Assembly: GCA_903887005.1 (NCBI GenBank)
Contig: CAISOH010000067.1
Location: 1 to 64,000, forward strand
Direction: 5' to 3'
Source: an uncultured Bacteroidota bacterium
Lineage (GTDB): Bacteria; Bacteroidota; Bacteroidia; Chitinophagales; Chitinophagaceae
DNA length: 64,000 nucleotides
The position numbers and the translations under genes were made by a program. Of this stretch, positions 1 to 9,057 are shown in pieces. Positions within the stretch are counted from its first letter, which is position 1, and every line of letters begins with the position of its first letter. The notes under the pieces are model-generated. The model had not been told where the DNA came from, searched no databases, and saw only the letters and a program-made list of their open reading frames with translations.

Positions 1-20
1 ATATAAATGTGCAAAATAGG

Positions 21-110
21 TTTCTCGCAAAGGCGCAAAGCCGCCAAGACTAATGAATTGATAATAAGTAAATTATAAAATCAAGGCCGCAAAGTCTTGC
101 ATATTAAACA
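21..110. repeat. Dispersed intergenic repeat copy A ('ctcgcaaaggcgcaaag...aagtaaattataaaa...ccgcaaag')
   Basis: Resembles 31263..31348: shared 'tctcgcaaag.cgca.ag', 'agtaaattata.aaa' and 'ccgcaaag' in the same order and spacing. Confidence 0.65.
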
Positions 111-283
111 ATGCACAATTTTATGCGGCTGCAAGTATAGTATCGCTTACCTATGCATTTTAAATTTTTTATTCTTCCGGTAATAGGATTGCCTTTGTTA
201 GCATAAATATAAATTTACCGGGGTCTGTTCATTTTTTAATAATTTGGTGTGATATTTGAAATACATTTTCCATTCATTCTGTT

Positions 284-733
284 ATGAAGCGATCTAACCA
301 GGTAATGCTTTCCGCGATATTCCTTGCTGCAGTCTCCGCTGCAACAGCAAGGGCGCAGGATATACCTGCAAAAGATACTACAAAAGTTAATGACAGTACC
401 GCCAGTACCAATGACAGTACAATGGTTAACTATAATGATAGTTCTGCAAGCTATGATCCTAACAATGTTTATACCGAGCCGGCGCCGCCTCATTATGGCT
501 TCTTTAGTTTTCATTGGGTTTTTCACTGGCGTAATTACCGTCATTACCACCATCATCACCCGGCAAACGAACATTATGCACCCCGTTCTGGCCCTCGTGT
601 TGCTACACAAACAAATGGGTTGCGCACAACAGCGCCAACTAATTCAGGCCAAAGCCCGGTTGCAGTAAACAGGCCCCGGACACAAGGCTTCGGAAATACT
701 ATGCACAAATCACATGGTTCGGCACATTCATGA
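284..733 (+). CDS. Secreted hypothetical protein with signal peptide and His-rich stretch (HYHHHHP)
   Basis: ORF with N-terminal signal peptide ending ARAQD; overlaps the next gene start by 4 nt. Confidence 0.6.
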   Translation: MKRSNQVMLSAIFLAAVSAATARAQDIPAKDTTKVNDSTASTNDSTMVNYNDSSASYDPNNVYTEPAPPHYGFFSFHWVFHWRNYRHYHHHHPANEHYAPRSGPRVATQTNGLRTTAPTNSGQSPVAVNRPRTQGFGNTMHKSHGSAHS

Positions 734-1887
734 AACGGATACCCATCACTCCCCGTCCCGACTGGGAACAAAAGATACTGGAACAAGGTTTTTTATTCTA
801 TAAAGAGGATTGCTATTACAATGAATCTGCTGTATATGAATTTACCTATGCAGAAATTGAACTGATTGAAAAAGCTACCGCAGAAATATTCGACATGTGC
901 CTGAAAGTAGCAGAGCACGTAATAGAACATAAATTGTGGGACGAGTTTTTAATTCCCGATGAGTATGCAGCACTGATAGAATGGTCGTGGAAAAATGACC
1001 AGCCTTCGTTCTATGGCCGTTTCGACCTTGCTTTCAATAACGGACAGATAAAGCTGCTGGAGTTTAATGCGGATACGCCTACCCTGCTGCTGGAATCGAG
1101 CGTGATACAATGGTACTGGCTGCAGGATTATAACAAGGAACTGGACCAGTATAACAATATTCACGAAGCGCTGGTGGCACATATCAGCGGGTGCAAGCCA
1201 TACCTGCTACCGGGAAAATTGTTCTTTACTTCCCCGGATAATATGGAGGACTTCATGACCGTAAAATATATGCAGGATGTGGCAGCGCAGGCTGGCCTGG
1301 AAACGGAGTTCCTATACATAGACGATGTGGGCATTAATGATGAAGGCCGCTTTACGGATGATAAAGGAAACCCGATAAAAAATATCTTCAAAATCTATCC
1401 CTATGAATGGCTGTTTGACGAGCCGTTCGGGCAATACCTCATAAGTAACCGCGATGAATGTTACTGGATTGAACCGCCGTATAAAGCTATCCTCTCCAAT
1501 AAGATGATGCTGAAATACATTTATGAATTATTCCCTGATTCGCCCTACATACTGCCATGTATGGCGCTAAAGACCGGCGAGACCGGCACACTGCCTGCCA
1601 GCTATGCCAAAAAGCCAATTTTCTCGCGTGAAGGGGAAAATGTGAGCCTGGTTCTCCAGGGCCAAACGCTGGAAGAAACCGGTGGTGAATACGGAGATGA
1701 AGGCTATGTGTACCAGCAATATTTTGAATTGCCGGAATTTGACGGCAGGCACCCCATAATAGGTAGCTGGATAATAGGCGGAGAGCCCGCAGGTATGGGC
1801 ATCAGGGAATCATCCGGCAGGATTACCAATGTTACAAGTAGCTTTTGCTCGCATTATATTGCGAAGGAAGTCAAAAGTGAAAAGTGA
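730..1887 (+). CDS. Glutathionylspermidine synthase-like (preATP-grasp/ATP-grasp) family protein
   Basis: 385 aa; motifs such as FYGRFDLAFNNGQIKLLEFNADTPT, EPPYKAILSNKMMLKYIYELFPDSPYILP and KPIFSREGENV are typical of this family. Confidence 0.88.
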   Translation: MKRIPITPRPDWEQKILEQGFLFYKEDCYYNESAVYEFTYAEIELIEKATAEIFDMCLKVAEHVIEHKLWDEFLIPDEYAALIEWSWKNDQPSFYGRFDLAFNNGQIKLLEFNADTPTLLLESSVIQWYWLQDYNKELDQYNNIHEALVAHISGCKPYLLPGKLFFTSPDNMEDFMTVKYMQDVAAQAGLETEFLYIDDVGINDEGRFTDDKGNPIKNIFKIYPYEWLFDEPFGQYLISNRDECYWIEPPYKAILSNKMMLKYIYELFPDSPYILPCMALKTGETGTLPASYAKKPIFSREGENVSLVLQGQTLEETGGEYGDEGYVYQQYFELPEFDGRHPIIGSWIIGGEPAGMGIRESSGRITNVTSSFCSHYIAKEVKSEK

Positions 1888-1923
1888 AAACCAAAAAGTT
1901 GAGCGTGATAAAATCACTATGCA

Positions 1924-3384
1924 TCAACCTCTAACAGGAATTCGTTTTAATGTCTCCAATAAAAAAGACCAGAATTTCTGAACAGATGATATCTGCACAC
2001 ACTCATCAGGAGAATGAGGCCCATTGATATTCGGGCCGAAAGAAATCATTTGCATATCAGGATAATTAGTACCAAGGATACCACATTCCAGTCCGGCATG
2101 AACAGCATTTACGTTTGCAGGCCCGTGAAACATTTCCTTATAAAGGTTAGCCATAAGTTGTACGATAGGCGCATCGGGCCTGGGTTGCCAGCCGGGATAG
2201 CTGCCACTGAAATTCATGCCCGCGCCCATCAATTCAAAAGCGCTGGCTATGGCTGATGAGAGGTCCTGCTTTTCTGTTTCCACAGAGCTGCGCGTAAGGC
2301 ATTGCAAACTATAAGCGCCATCAGCTACCAGCACACGGGAAAGGTTATTAGAGCTTTGTACCAGTCCGTTAATTTCAGGACTCATCCTGTAAATGCCATT
2401 AGGACAGGCATAAACCGCCCGTAATAATTTTTGCTGAAATTCAGCATCCATTACCTGAGCAGGCATCTCTGCCACATCAATCGTTATGGTAAGTTTAGGG
2501 TCTGTTACTTTATATTCTACTTTTAAAATATTGGCCAGCGAAATCAAAGATTCCTGAATTTTTGCCGCATTTTTTTCATCTGCTGCTATAACGGCAACCG
2601 ACTCGCGGGGTATAGCGTTTCGAAGACTCCCACCATTGATACTTGCTATGCTGATACCATATTCCTTAGTAAGATGCAGCAGGATGCGGTTCATCAGTTT
2701 ATTGGCATTGCCCCTGCCCAAATGAATGTCGCCCCCGGAATGTCCACCTGTAAGTCCCTTTACGGTAATAGTGAAAGCAGCATTGTTGCCCGGCTTTACC
2801 TGGCTGTAGTTAGCTGTTGCAGTAATATCAATGCCCCCGGCACAACCTATTGTTAGCTCATTGTCTGCTTCCGTATCGAGGTTCAGCAATATTTTGCCGT
2901 TCAGCAAGCCGCCTTTTAATGAGAACGCCCCGGTCATTCCTGTTTCTTCGTCTATAGTAAACAGCGCTTCAATAGCGGGATGCGGAATATCATTGGCAGA
3001 TAGTAACGTCATAATACTTGCGACGCCAATTCCATTGTCTGCACCAAGCGTTGTGCCTTTGGCCCTTACCCAGTCGCCATCAACGTACATTTCTATACCC
3101 TGTTTATCAAAGTCGAATGCAGTATCGCTGTTCTTTTGGTGCACCATATCCAGGTGGCTCTGTAACACTATGACCTGGCGGTTTTCCATGCCATTTGTGG
3201 CCGGCTTTTTAATGATTACATTCCCGGCACTGTCTATGGAAGTCTCCAGCTTCAGCCCTTCACCAAATGCTTTTATAAAGGCAATTACTCTTTCTTCTTT
3301 TTTTGATGGCCGCGGCACGGCGTTCAGATCCGCAAAATGGTTCCACAAAACCTTAGGTTCTAAACTTCTTATTTGTTCATTCAT
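1924..3384 (-). CDS. pepD: Aminoacyl-histidine dipeptidase (M20 family, PepD-like)
   Basis: LQSHLDMVHQKN, TTLGADNGIGVA and LFTIDEETGMTGA motifs; start placed at MNEQIRSLEPKVLWNHF rather than the longer ORF start at 3444. Confidence 0.9.
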   Translation of the reverse strand: MNEQIRSLEPKVLWNHFADLNAVPRPSKKEERVIAFIKAFGEGLKLETSIDSAGNVIIKKPATNGMENRQVIVLQSHLDMVHQKNSDTAFDFDKQGIEMYVDGDWVRAKGTTLGADNGIGVASIMTLLSANDIPHPAIEALFTIDEETGMTGAFSLKGGLLNGKILLNLDTEADNELTIGCAGGIDITATANYSQVKPGNNAAFTITVKGLTGGHSGGDIHLGRGNANKLMNRILLHLTKEYGISIASINGGSLRNAIPRESVAVIAADEKNAAKIQESLISLANILKVEYKVTDPKLTITIDVAEMPAQVMDAEFQQKLLRAVYACPNGIYRMSPEINGLVQSSNNLSRVLVADGAYSLQCLTRSSVETEKQDLSSAIASAFELMGAGMNFSGSYPGWQPRPDAPIVQLMANLYKEMFHGPANVNAVHAGLECGILGTNYPDMQMISFGPNINGPHSPDECVQISSVQKFWSFLLETLKRIPVRG

Positions 3385-3657
3385 GTTTAATGAGTTTCGG
3401 GCTTCTAAAGTAATAATTATTGCGTTGATAAGTTCAAAATTCAAAAGTAGGGGGGCAGAATGGTGATAGTAAGGTATTACCGATGAACAGTTCGCCTCAC
3501 GCTGAAAACGTCGGTTGATAAAAAAATATTTATGTTTATTCCCCTAACATTAACACCTGATACCTCGTCCTGTATGTAGGGGGATAAAAAAGAAACCTCT
3601 GAAAACATTCATTTATCATAAACAATTATTCAATTAACCTCAAAAAAACAAAAAATC

Positions 3658-5076
3658 ATGCAAAAAAATCTTATGCTTACCCTATTGGCATTAGTAGTAT
3701 CTTTTGCCTCATTCGCCCTCACTCCCATAAAGGCAGTGTCAACGACCCTCTGTGCCGGCTCGGCAATGTACATTGACGACTCCCTTTCACCGGGAGGCAC
3801 ATGGACCAGCAGCAATACCGCTGTGGCAACGGTAACAGGTTATCCTCCCTATGCGGCAAACCTTACAGGTGTTTCCGCAGGCATAGTGACAATCACCTAC
3901 ACACTCGGCACTTATGTTACTCAAACATTTACAATAAACCCATTGCCTGCAGCTATTACCGGCGCTACAACAATTGCGGTGGGTGCAACCAGTACTTTTG
4001 CAGATGCCACTCCGGGTGGTACATGGAGCACATCAGCGTCCACAGTAGCAAGTATTGGCGCTACCACAGGTGTTCAAACTGGTGTGAGCGCAGGCGCCTG
4101 CCTGGTTTATTATACGGTTGCAGGCTGCAAAGCAACTATAGCGGATACCGTTAATACTTTAAGCGGCATCTGCGGCAATGTATTGTTTACCGGCGCTCCT
4201 TATACCGGCTCCGTTAAGGTTTACCTTATCAGATTCAACCCAACGACCCTTATCCTTTCAGCTTATGACTCAACAACAGTGACCGGCACCGGCGCAAGCG
4301 CATACTATCAATTCTCAGGCATCCCAACAGATTCTTTCAGGGTTAAAGCTGCTGTTACATCGGGATATATTCCAACTTATTATACAAGCAATTTTTACTG
4401 GTATGGCGCAACTTCAATATACCACACCAGCGGTACAGCTGATCTCAATAAGGACATTACAATGGTTGCCGGCACACCAACTTCCGGCCCAGGCTTTATA
4501 GGCGGCAGTGTAACCACCGGCGCAAACAAAGGAACCAGCTCGGCTCCGGCGGTAGGTTTGCAGATCTATGTACTTAATTCCACAGGCGCTGTAATGCAGC
4601 AAACACAAACAGATGCTTCCGGTAACTATTCTTTCAGCACTTTGCCGGTAGGAACTTATACTATATTCCCCGAAGCGCTTGCTTACATGACTACCCCTAT
4701 TACCAGCATTACTTTAACTACTGGTGCGCCATCCATGAATACTGCAAACTTTATCCAACATACCAAATCTTATACTATTACCCCTGGTTATGCGTTAGAT
4801 GTTAATAATATTTCATCTTCTGTATCTCCCGTCTTTGTGTTCCCTAATCCTTCTAACGGAAAGCTGAACATCCAAACGAATGCAATTACTACAGAAAATG
4901 GCAGTGTTACTATATCTGATATCACAGGACGCCAGGTATTTACAACAACAATCAACATAAATCAAGGCGCTGGAATCAACCAGGTTGACCTGTCAGGATT
5001 GAACAATGGATTGTATTTGCTGAACATTAAATCAGCTTCCATTAACTACAATAGCAAAATACAGGTAACTAAATAA
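3658..5076 (+). CDS. T9SS type A sorting domain-containing secreted protein with Ig-like/BIG2-type and carboxypeptidase-regulatory-like domains
   Basis: Signal peptide; GGTWTSSNTAVATVTG repeats; C-terminal VFVFPNPSNGKLNIQT...GLYLLNIKS sorting domain. Confidence 0.85.
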   Translation: MQKNLMLTLLALVVSFASFALTPIKAVSTTLCAGSAMYIDDSLSPGGTWTSSNTAVATVTGYPPYAANLTGVSAGIVTITYTLGTYVTQTFTINPLPAAITGATTIAVGATSTFADATPGGTWSTSASTVASIGATTGVQTGVSAGACLVYYTVAGCKATIADTVNTLSGICGNVLFTGAPYTGSVKVYLIRFNPTTLILSAYDSTTVTGTGASAYYQFSGIPTDSFRVKAAVTSGYIPTYYTSNFYWYGATSIYHTSGTADLNKDITMVAGTPTSGPGFIGGSVTTGANKGTSSAPAVGLQIYVLNSTGAVMQQTQTDASGNYSFSTLPVGTYTIFPEALAYMTTPITSITLTTGAPSMNTANFIQHTKSYTITPGYALDVNNISSSVSPVFVFPNPSNGKLNIQTNAITTENGSVTISDITGRQVFTTTININQGAGINQVDLSGLNNGLYLLNIKSASINYNSKIQVTK

Positions 5077-5104
5077 GAATTGTGAGTTTTTACGATTAAG
5101 AAAA

Positions 5105-5136
5105 GAGGCTGTCTCCAAAAGGGCAGCCTTTTTTTT
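5105..5136 (+). terminator. Rho-independent terminator
   Basis: AGGCTG...CAGCCT stem followed by a T-tract, shortly after the stop at 5076. Confidence 0.8.
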
Positions 5137-5494
5137 ATCAGGTCTATCATTTTTTGTGATTACAGGAATAGCTCTATATTATAAGAATCGCTGTTCACTG
5201 TGAAAAGTTAGACCCAGATTTTGCAACAGATAACTTTTTTAAGTTTGCATCATCTGAAACCATTGCCAGTATTGCCTTTTGCTATTCAAAATCCAACTGC
5301 TATGCAGTTTGAAATGGTGGAATATGGACATTGCGAAAATTATTATCTGTTCATATTTCTAAGCTACACGTTTGATTTGACTGCAAAAATCTGGGATAAA
5401 AAAATCAAACTAGAATTGCGCAAAAAAAAACCTGAACTCTGAATTTTGAATTGGTGTTATTGCAAAGGACAACGAAATAGTAATTATAGTACTT

Positions 5495-8400
5495 CTATTC
5501 CACAGTTACCCTGCTTACATAACTGCCATTCTTTGTAATAACATTCACCACATAAATACCAGGGGTGTCTAAGTGAACGTCTGTTTTTTTATTGGTTTTC
5601 GTCAGCACTTCCTTAACTTTTTGTCCCAGCAGATTGGTTATTGTTATTCGTAATTCTTCATCGGTACCGGACAACAGATCCACCCTAAATATCCCCGAAT
5701 TAGGATTGGGAAATATGTTTAGTTCCGGCTGCTGCCCGGCAAGGGCTTTAGGGACGTTTACTGAAGTACACTGAACAACCGGACGAATGTATATCACAAA
5801 TTCAGAGGTAAACAGGCCACAGGTATTTTCACAGGTGTACATAATGGTATCTATGCCTGAAGACATACCGGTAACCAATCCGCCATCGTCAGTAACTGTT
5901 GCACGTAATGTATCGAAGCTGCTCCATCTCCCGCAACTCACAGAGTCTGCCAGGGTAATAGCATTGGCTGCCCCGATACACAAACTGTCTTTACCAGTGA
6001 TCTTACCTGCATCGGACGGGTTAACCATCACCTGCGTATATGCCAGACAGCCTTTTGCCACATAAGATATTACAGCGTTTCCTGCATTTACTCCGTTAAC
6101 TACACCTGTGCCTGATATGGTTGCAACCTGTGTATTATTACTGCTCCATACACCGCCAGTGGTAACATCACTTAGTGTTATTGTTAAACCGGTGCATACA
6201 CTGCCATCGCCGGCAACCGGAGCGATTGCTATAACTGATACCGGAACAGCAACTGAACAGGCCCCCGACTGATACGATATATCAGTTATCCCCTGTACTA
6301 TAGCACTGACAAGGCCGGTTCCTGATATGGTGGCAACAGTTGTATTGCTGCTACTCCACACACCACCGGTTGTGGCATTACTTAATGTGGCCGTTGTGCC
6401 TGAACATAAGGTGGTAATACCTGTTATTCCAGGCAGTGATGTTACTGTTATCACCAACCCCACAGGTGGGCACGACCCTGATGTGTAGGATATACTTGCC
6501 GTACCCGGTGAAACACCTGTAACAAGGCCCGTGGCTGAAATGGTTGCGACCCCGGTATTGCTGCTGCTCCATGTTCCGCCCGGTGTAGCCTCATTTAATG
6601 TGATTGCTGATCCGCTGCATACTGTAACTGGCCCGGTAATTGGCAGCGTACCAACATTTACTACTGTACTTATGGAGCAACCCGCTTTTGAATAGACTAT
6701 TACAGCAGATCCCGCAGCTACTCCCGTAACAACACCAGCACCTGACACGGTAGCAATTGCGGTATTACTGCTGCTCCATGCACCTCCGGCTGCGGCATCA
6801 CTCAAACTAATGGCGGAACCGGCACAAACAGTGGTTGGGCCAATAACCGGCGAACCACATGCATTCCCAAATATGTAGTCGCCCGGAAGCGCTGCCAGAG
6901 AGATACCTGTAGTCGTTTTGGAAGTATAAGGCACAATAGTATTTGCAGCAGCAAGAGGTGCGCCTAACCATGTGCCACCTGAATAGTTTTGCGTCACAAA
7001 CGAAGCGTTACTTCCCCCGATAATATTGCTTAGATCGTAAGTAGCTTTAGGCGTCACTTTTACAGGCCCTGATGCACTATAATCCGTGATCGTCCAGTAA
7101 TGATTGACCATATTGGAAGTTACTATTCCAGATGTGCCTATGGCGGGATGGATAGCCCGGATAGTTTCTACTCCAATGCTACCGCCTGTTCCCGGACTAC
7201 TCAAAGTAAGTTCCATGGGCGCATAATTCCCATTTCCTACTTCAAAACTGACAGTACTTAAGCCGGAAATGGTTTTTATTAATGTCCCATTCACGAAAGC
7301 AGTTGCCCCAGCTCCTACCACACTTAAGGGGCCACCCGGTATGGATACAGAATTGCTGCCGGTAAATAAAATGCCATTCTTAAATAACAGGGTGCCGGTA
7401 GTTGAAGTGATTTTGGACAGTGTGACGCCTGCATTGTTATTTATAGTAATCGTATCTGGTGCACTAAGAGTAGCTGGCAGAAAAGAACCGGTAACCTGGG
7501 CGGCAACGCCATTAAATTCATAATTAGCATTTGTACTAAAAGTTTTTGCACCAGTAGTGGTAATATTTCCATTAATACCGGACGTATTGGCAACTTTAAG
7601 CGTGGCACCCGGACTTAATGAGAATAATCCTGAGCCATTTATAGCGTATGGAGCAGGGCAGATAAGTGAACCATAAACTGTTAATCCATTAGAAGTATCA
7701 GTTGATGTATTAAAGTTATCATCTAACCGGGCAATGCAACCTGTATCCACAAAAACATTAGTACCAGACCATACGCCGGAACTGGTATTGTCTATTAACA
7801 TCATTCCTGTAGTTCCGGGAAGGGCCAGGTGAAAAACAATAGGGCTGCCGATGCCAATCATCGCCGCTGTATTACTAAAGCTGCAATTTCCATAAATATT
7901 ACTGGTGATAACTCCGCCGGGCAGGGTAGCGTCAAATAAACCTCCCGTCATTTTGAAATTTCCATAAGTACTGAGATCAATAGTTCTTATTCCGGTTGCG
8001 GAACCAAGGAATAAGGAGCCTCCATACATATTGAAATTCCCATAGTCATTGATGGTAAAAAAAGTATTAAAGCCAATGGATGTAATTCTGCCTGCACTTA
8101 TTGTAATATCGCCATGAACATAAACGTTTTCAATATTGGAGTCTCCGCAAAGCCCAAATACACCGGCACTCATAGTTAAATTACCAAAAACATACAGGTT
8201 TTCAGTAGTGCCCGTTCCCCCTCTTGTATAATAACCGCCATTCATTATTACATCGCCATATACGGTAATGTTGGCAGTTCCCCCAACTCCGGTAATATTA
8301 CTAAGTGATCCACCGGTTGTAAAAAATACTTTAACGGGCGCTGAGGTTGCAGTACCGACAGTCCATGTTCCGGTTGAAGACAAAGTCATGACCATATTAA

Positions 8401-8614
8401 TTATCCATGTGTCTCCGGGTTGCGTAAAGCTCACAGGTGAGGTTGTTCCATTTTTCCAATTTGACAGTACAGAAATATCCCCTGCAGCACATGTTGTCCA
8501 TGCGGTTGCATAAACATCATAACCTTTGCCGCAAAACAATAGCGCCAAAAAAAATATTGAAGCAAAAGGAGTGCTTAGTATTTTATTAGCAATATAAATA
8601 AAATATTTTTCCAT
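5495..8614 (-). CDS. Large T9SS-sorted protein with multiple BIG2-type Ig-like repeats
   Basis: Repeated 'GGVWSSSNTxVATISGTGLVxG' modules; C-terminal LNIFPNPNSGIFRVDL...GIYVVNV sorting domain. Start placed at MEKYFIY. Confidence 0.85.
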   Translation of the reverse strand: MEKYFIYIANKILSTPFASIFFLALLFCGKGYDVYATAWTTCAAGDISVLSNWKNGTTSPVSFTQPGDTWIINMVMTLSSTGTWTVGTATSAPVKVFFTTGGSLSNITGVGGTANITVYGDVIMNGGYYTRGGTGTTENLYVFGNLTMSAGVFGLCGDSNIENVYVHGDITISAGRITSIGFNTFFTINDYGNFNMYGGSLFLGSATGIRTIDLSTYGNFKMTGGLFDATLPGGVITSNIYGNCSFSNTAAMIGIGSPIVFHLALPGTTGMMLIDNTSSGVWSGTNVFVDTGCIARLDDNFNTSTDTSNGLTVYGSLICPAPYAINGSGLFSLSPGATLKVANTSGINGNITTTGAKTFSTNANYEFNGVAAQVTGSFLPATLSAPDTITINNNAGVTLSKITSTTGTLLFKNGILFTGSNSVSIPGGPLSVVGAGATAFVNGTLIKTISGLSTVSFEVGNGNYAPMELTLSSPGTGGSIGVETIRAIHPAIGTSGIVTSNMVNHYWTITDYSASGPVKVTPKATYDLSNIIGGSNASFVTQNYSGGTWLGAPLAAANTIVPYTSKTTTGISLAALPGDYIFGNACGSPVIGPTTVCAGSAISLSDAAAGGAWSSSNTAIATVSGAGVVTGVAAGSAVIVYSKAGCSISTVVNVGTLPITGPVTVCSGSAITLNEATPGGTWSSSNTGVATISATGLVTGVSPGTASISYTSGSCPPVGLVITVTSLPGITGITTLCSGTTATLSNATTGGVWSSSNTTVATISGTGLVSAIVQGITDISYQSGACSVAVPVSVIAIAPVAGDGSVCTGLTITLSDVTTGGVWSSNNTQVATISGTGVVNGVNAGNAVISYVAKGCLAYTQVMVNPSDAGKITGKDSLCIGAANAITLADSVSCGRWSSFDTLRATVTDDGGLVTGMSSGIDTIMYTCENTCGLFTSEFVIYIRPVVQCTSVNVPKALAGQQPELNIFPNPNSGIFRVDLLSGTDEELRITITNLLGQKVKEVLTKTNKKTDVHLDTPGIYVVNVITKNGSYVSRVTVE

Positions 8615-8640
8615 AGCTCTTAACCATATAAAGTTAGCAA

Positions 8641-8895
8641 TTATTGCCGGTAATAATGGCAATATAATAACCTTCGATCAAAACTGCTCTGTCCCACGTC
8701 TCGTACTTTTCTTTTGCTTCGCTCCCGATGGAAAAAATCGGGACAGGCTCCAGAAAAGTACCAAAAGAAAAGGCGATTTTTGGCGAAATGCTCCGCTCGC
8801 CAAAAAATAGCTTTACGCTGAACTTTGGGGGAAAGCTATTAAGGGGAAGCCCTTGTTGGCGGGGCAATGATTGAGCCAAGGAACCTTTCATAGGG
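8641..8895. repeat. Structured intergenic element with serial perfect hairpins
   Basis: Inverted arms: ATTGCC/GGCAAT (8641-8646/8656-8661), GTACTTTTCT/AGAAAAGTAC, TTTTTGGCG/CGCCAAAAA (8777-8785/8798-8806), AATAGCTTT/AAAGCTATT (8806-8814/8832-8840). Confidence 0.55.
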
Positions 8896-9057
8896 GCGTG
8901 GGCTATGACTAACTAATGAACTGTATTTATATTATAATTATTGCTGTGTTTAGTGCAGCCAGACTTAAAGAGCAGCCCCCATTTATTGATAAATATCATG
9001 GACATCCCCTGTCATGTCTTATAGTTTTGCATCTTAAGGCAAATTATAAAAAAATCC

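Noticed and set aside
5221-5442. 73-aa plus-strand ORF
   Set aside because: No recognisable features, low-complexity Lys-rich tail, in an intergenic gap; insufficient support.
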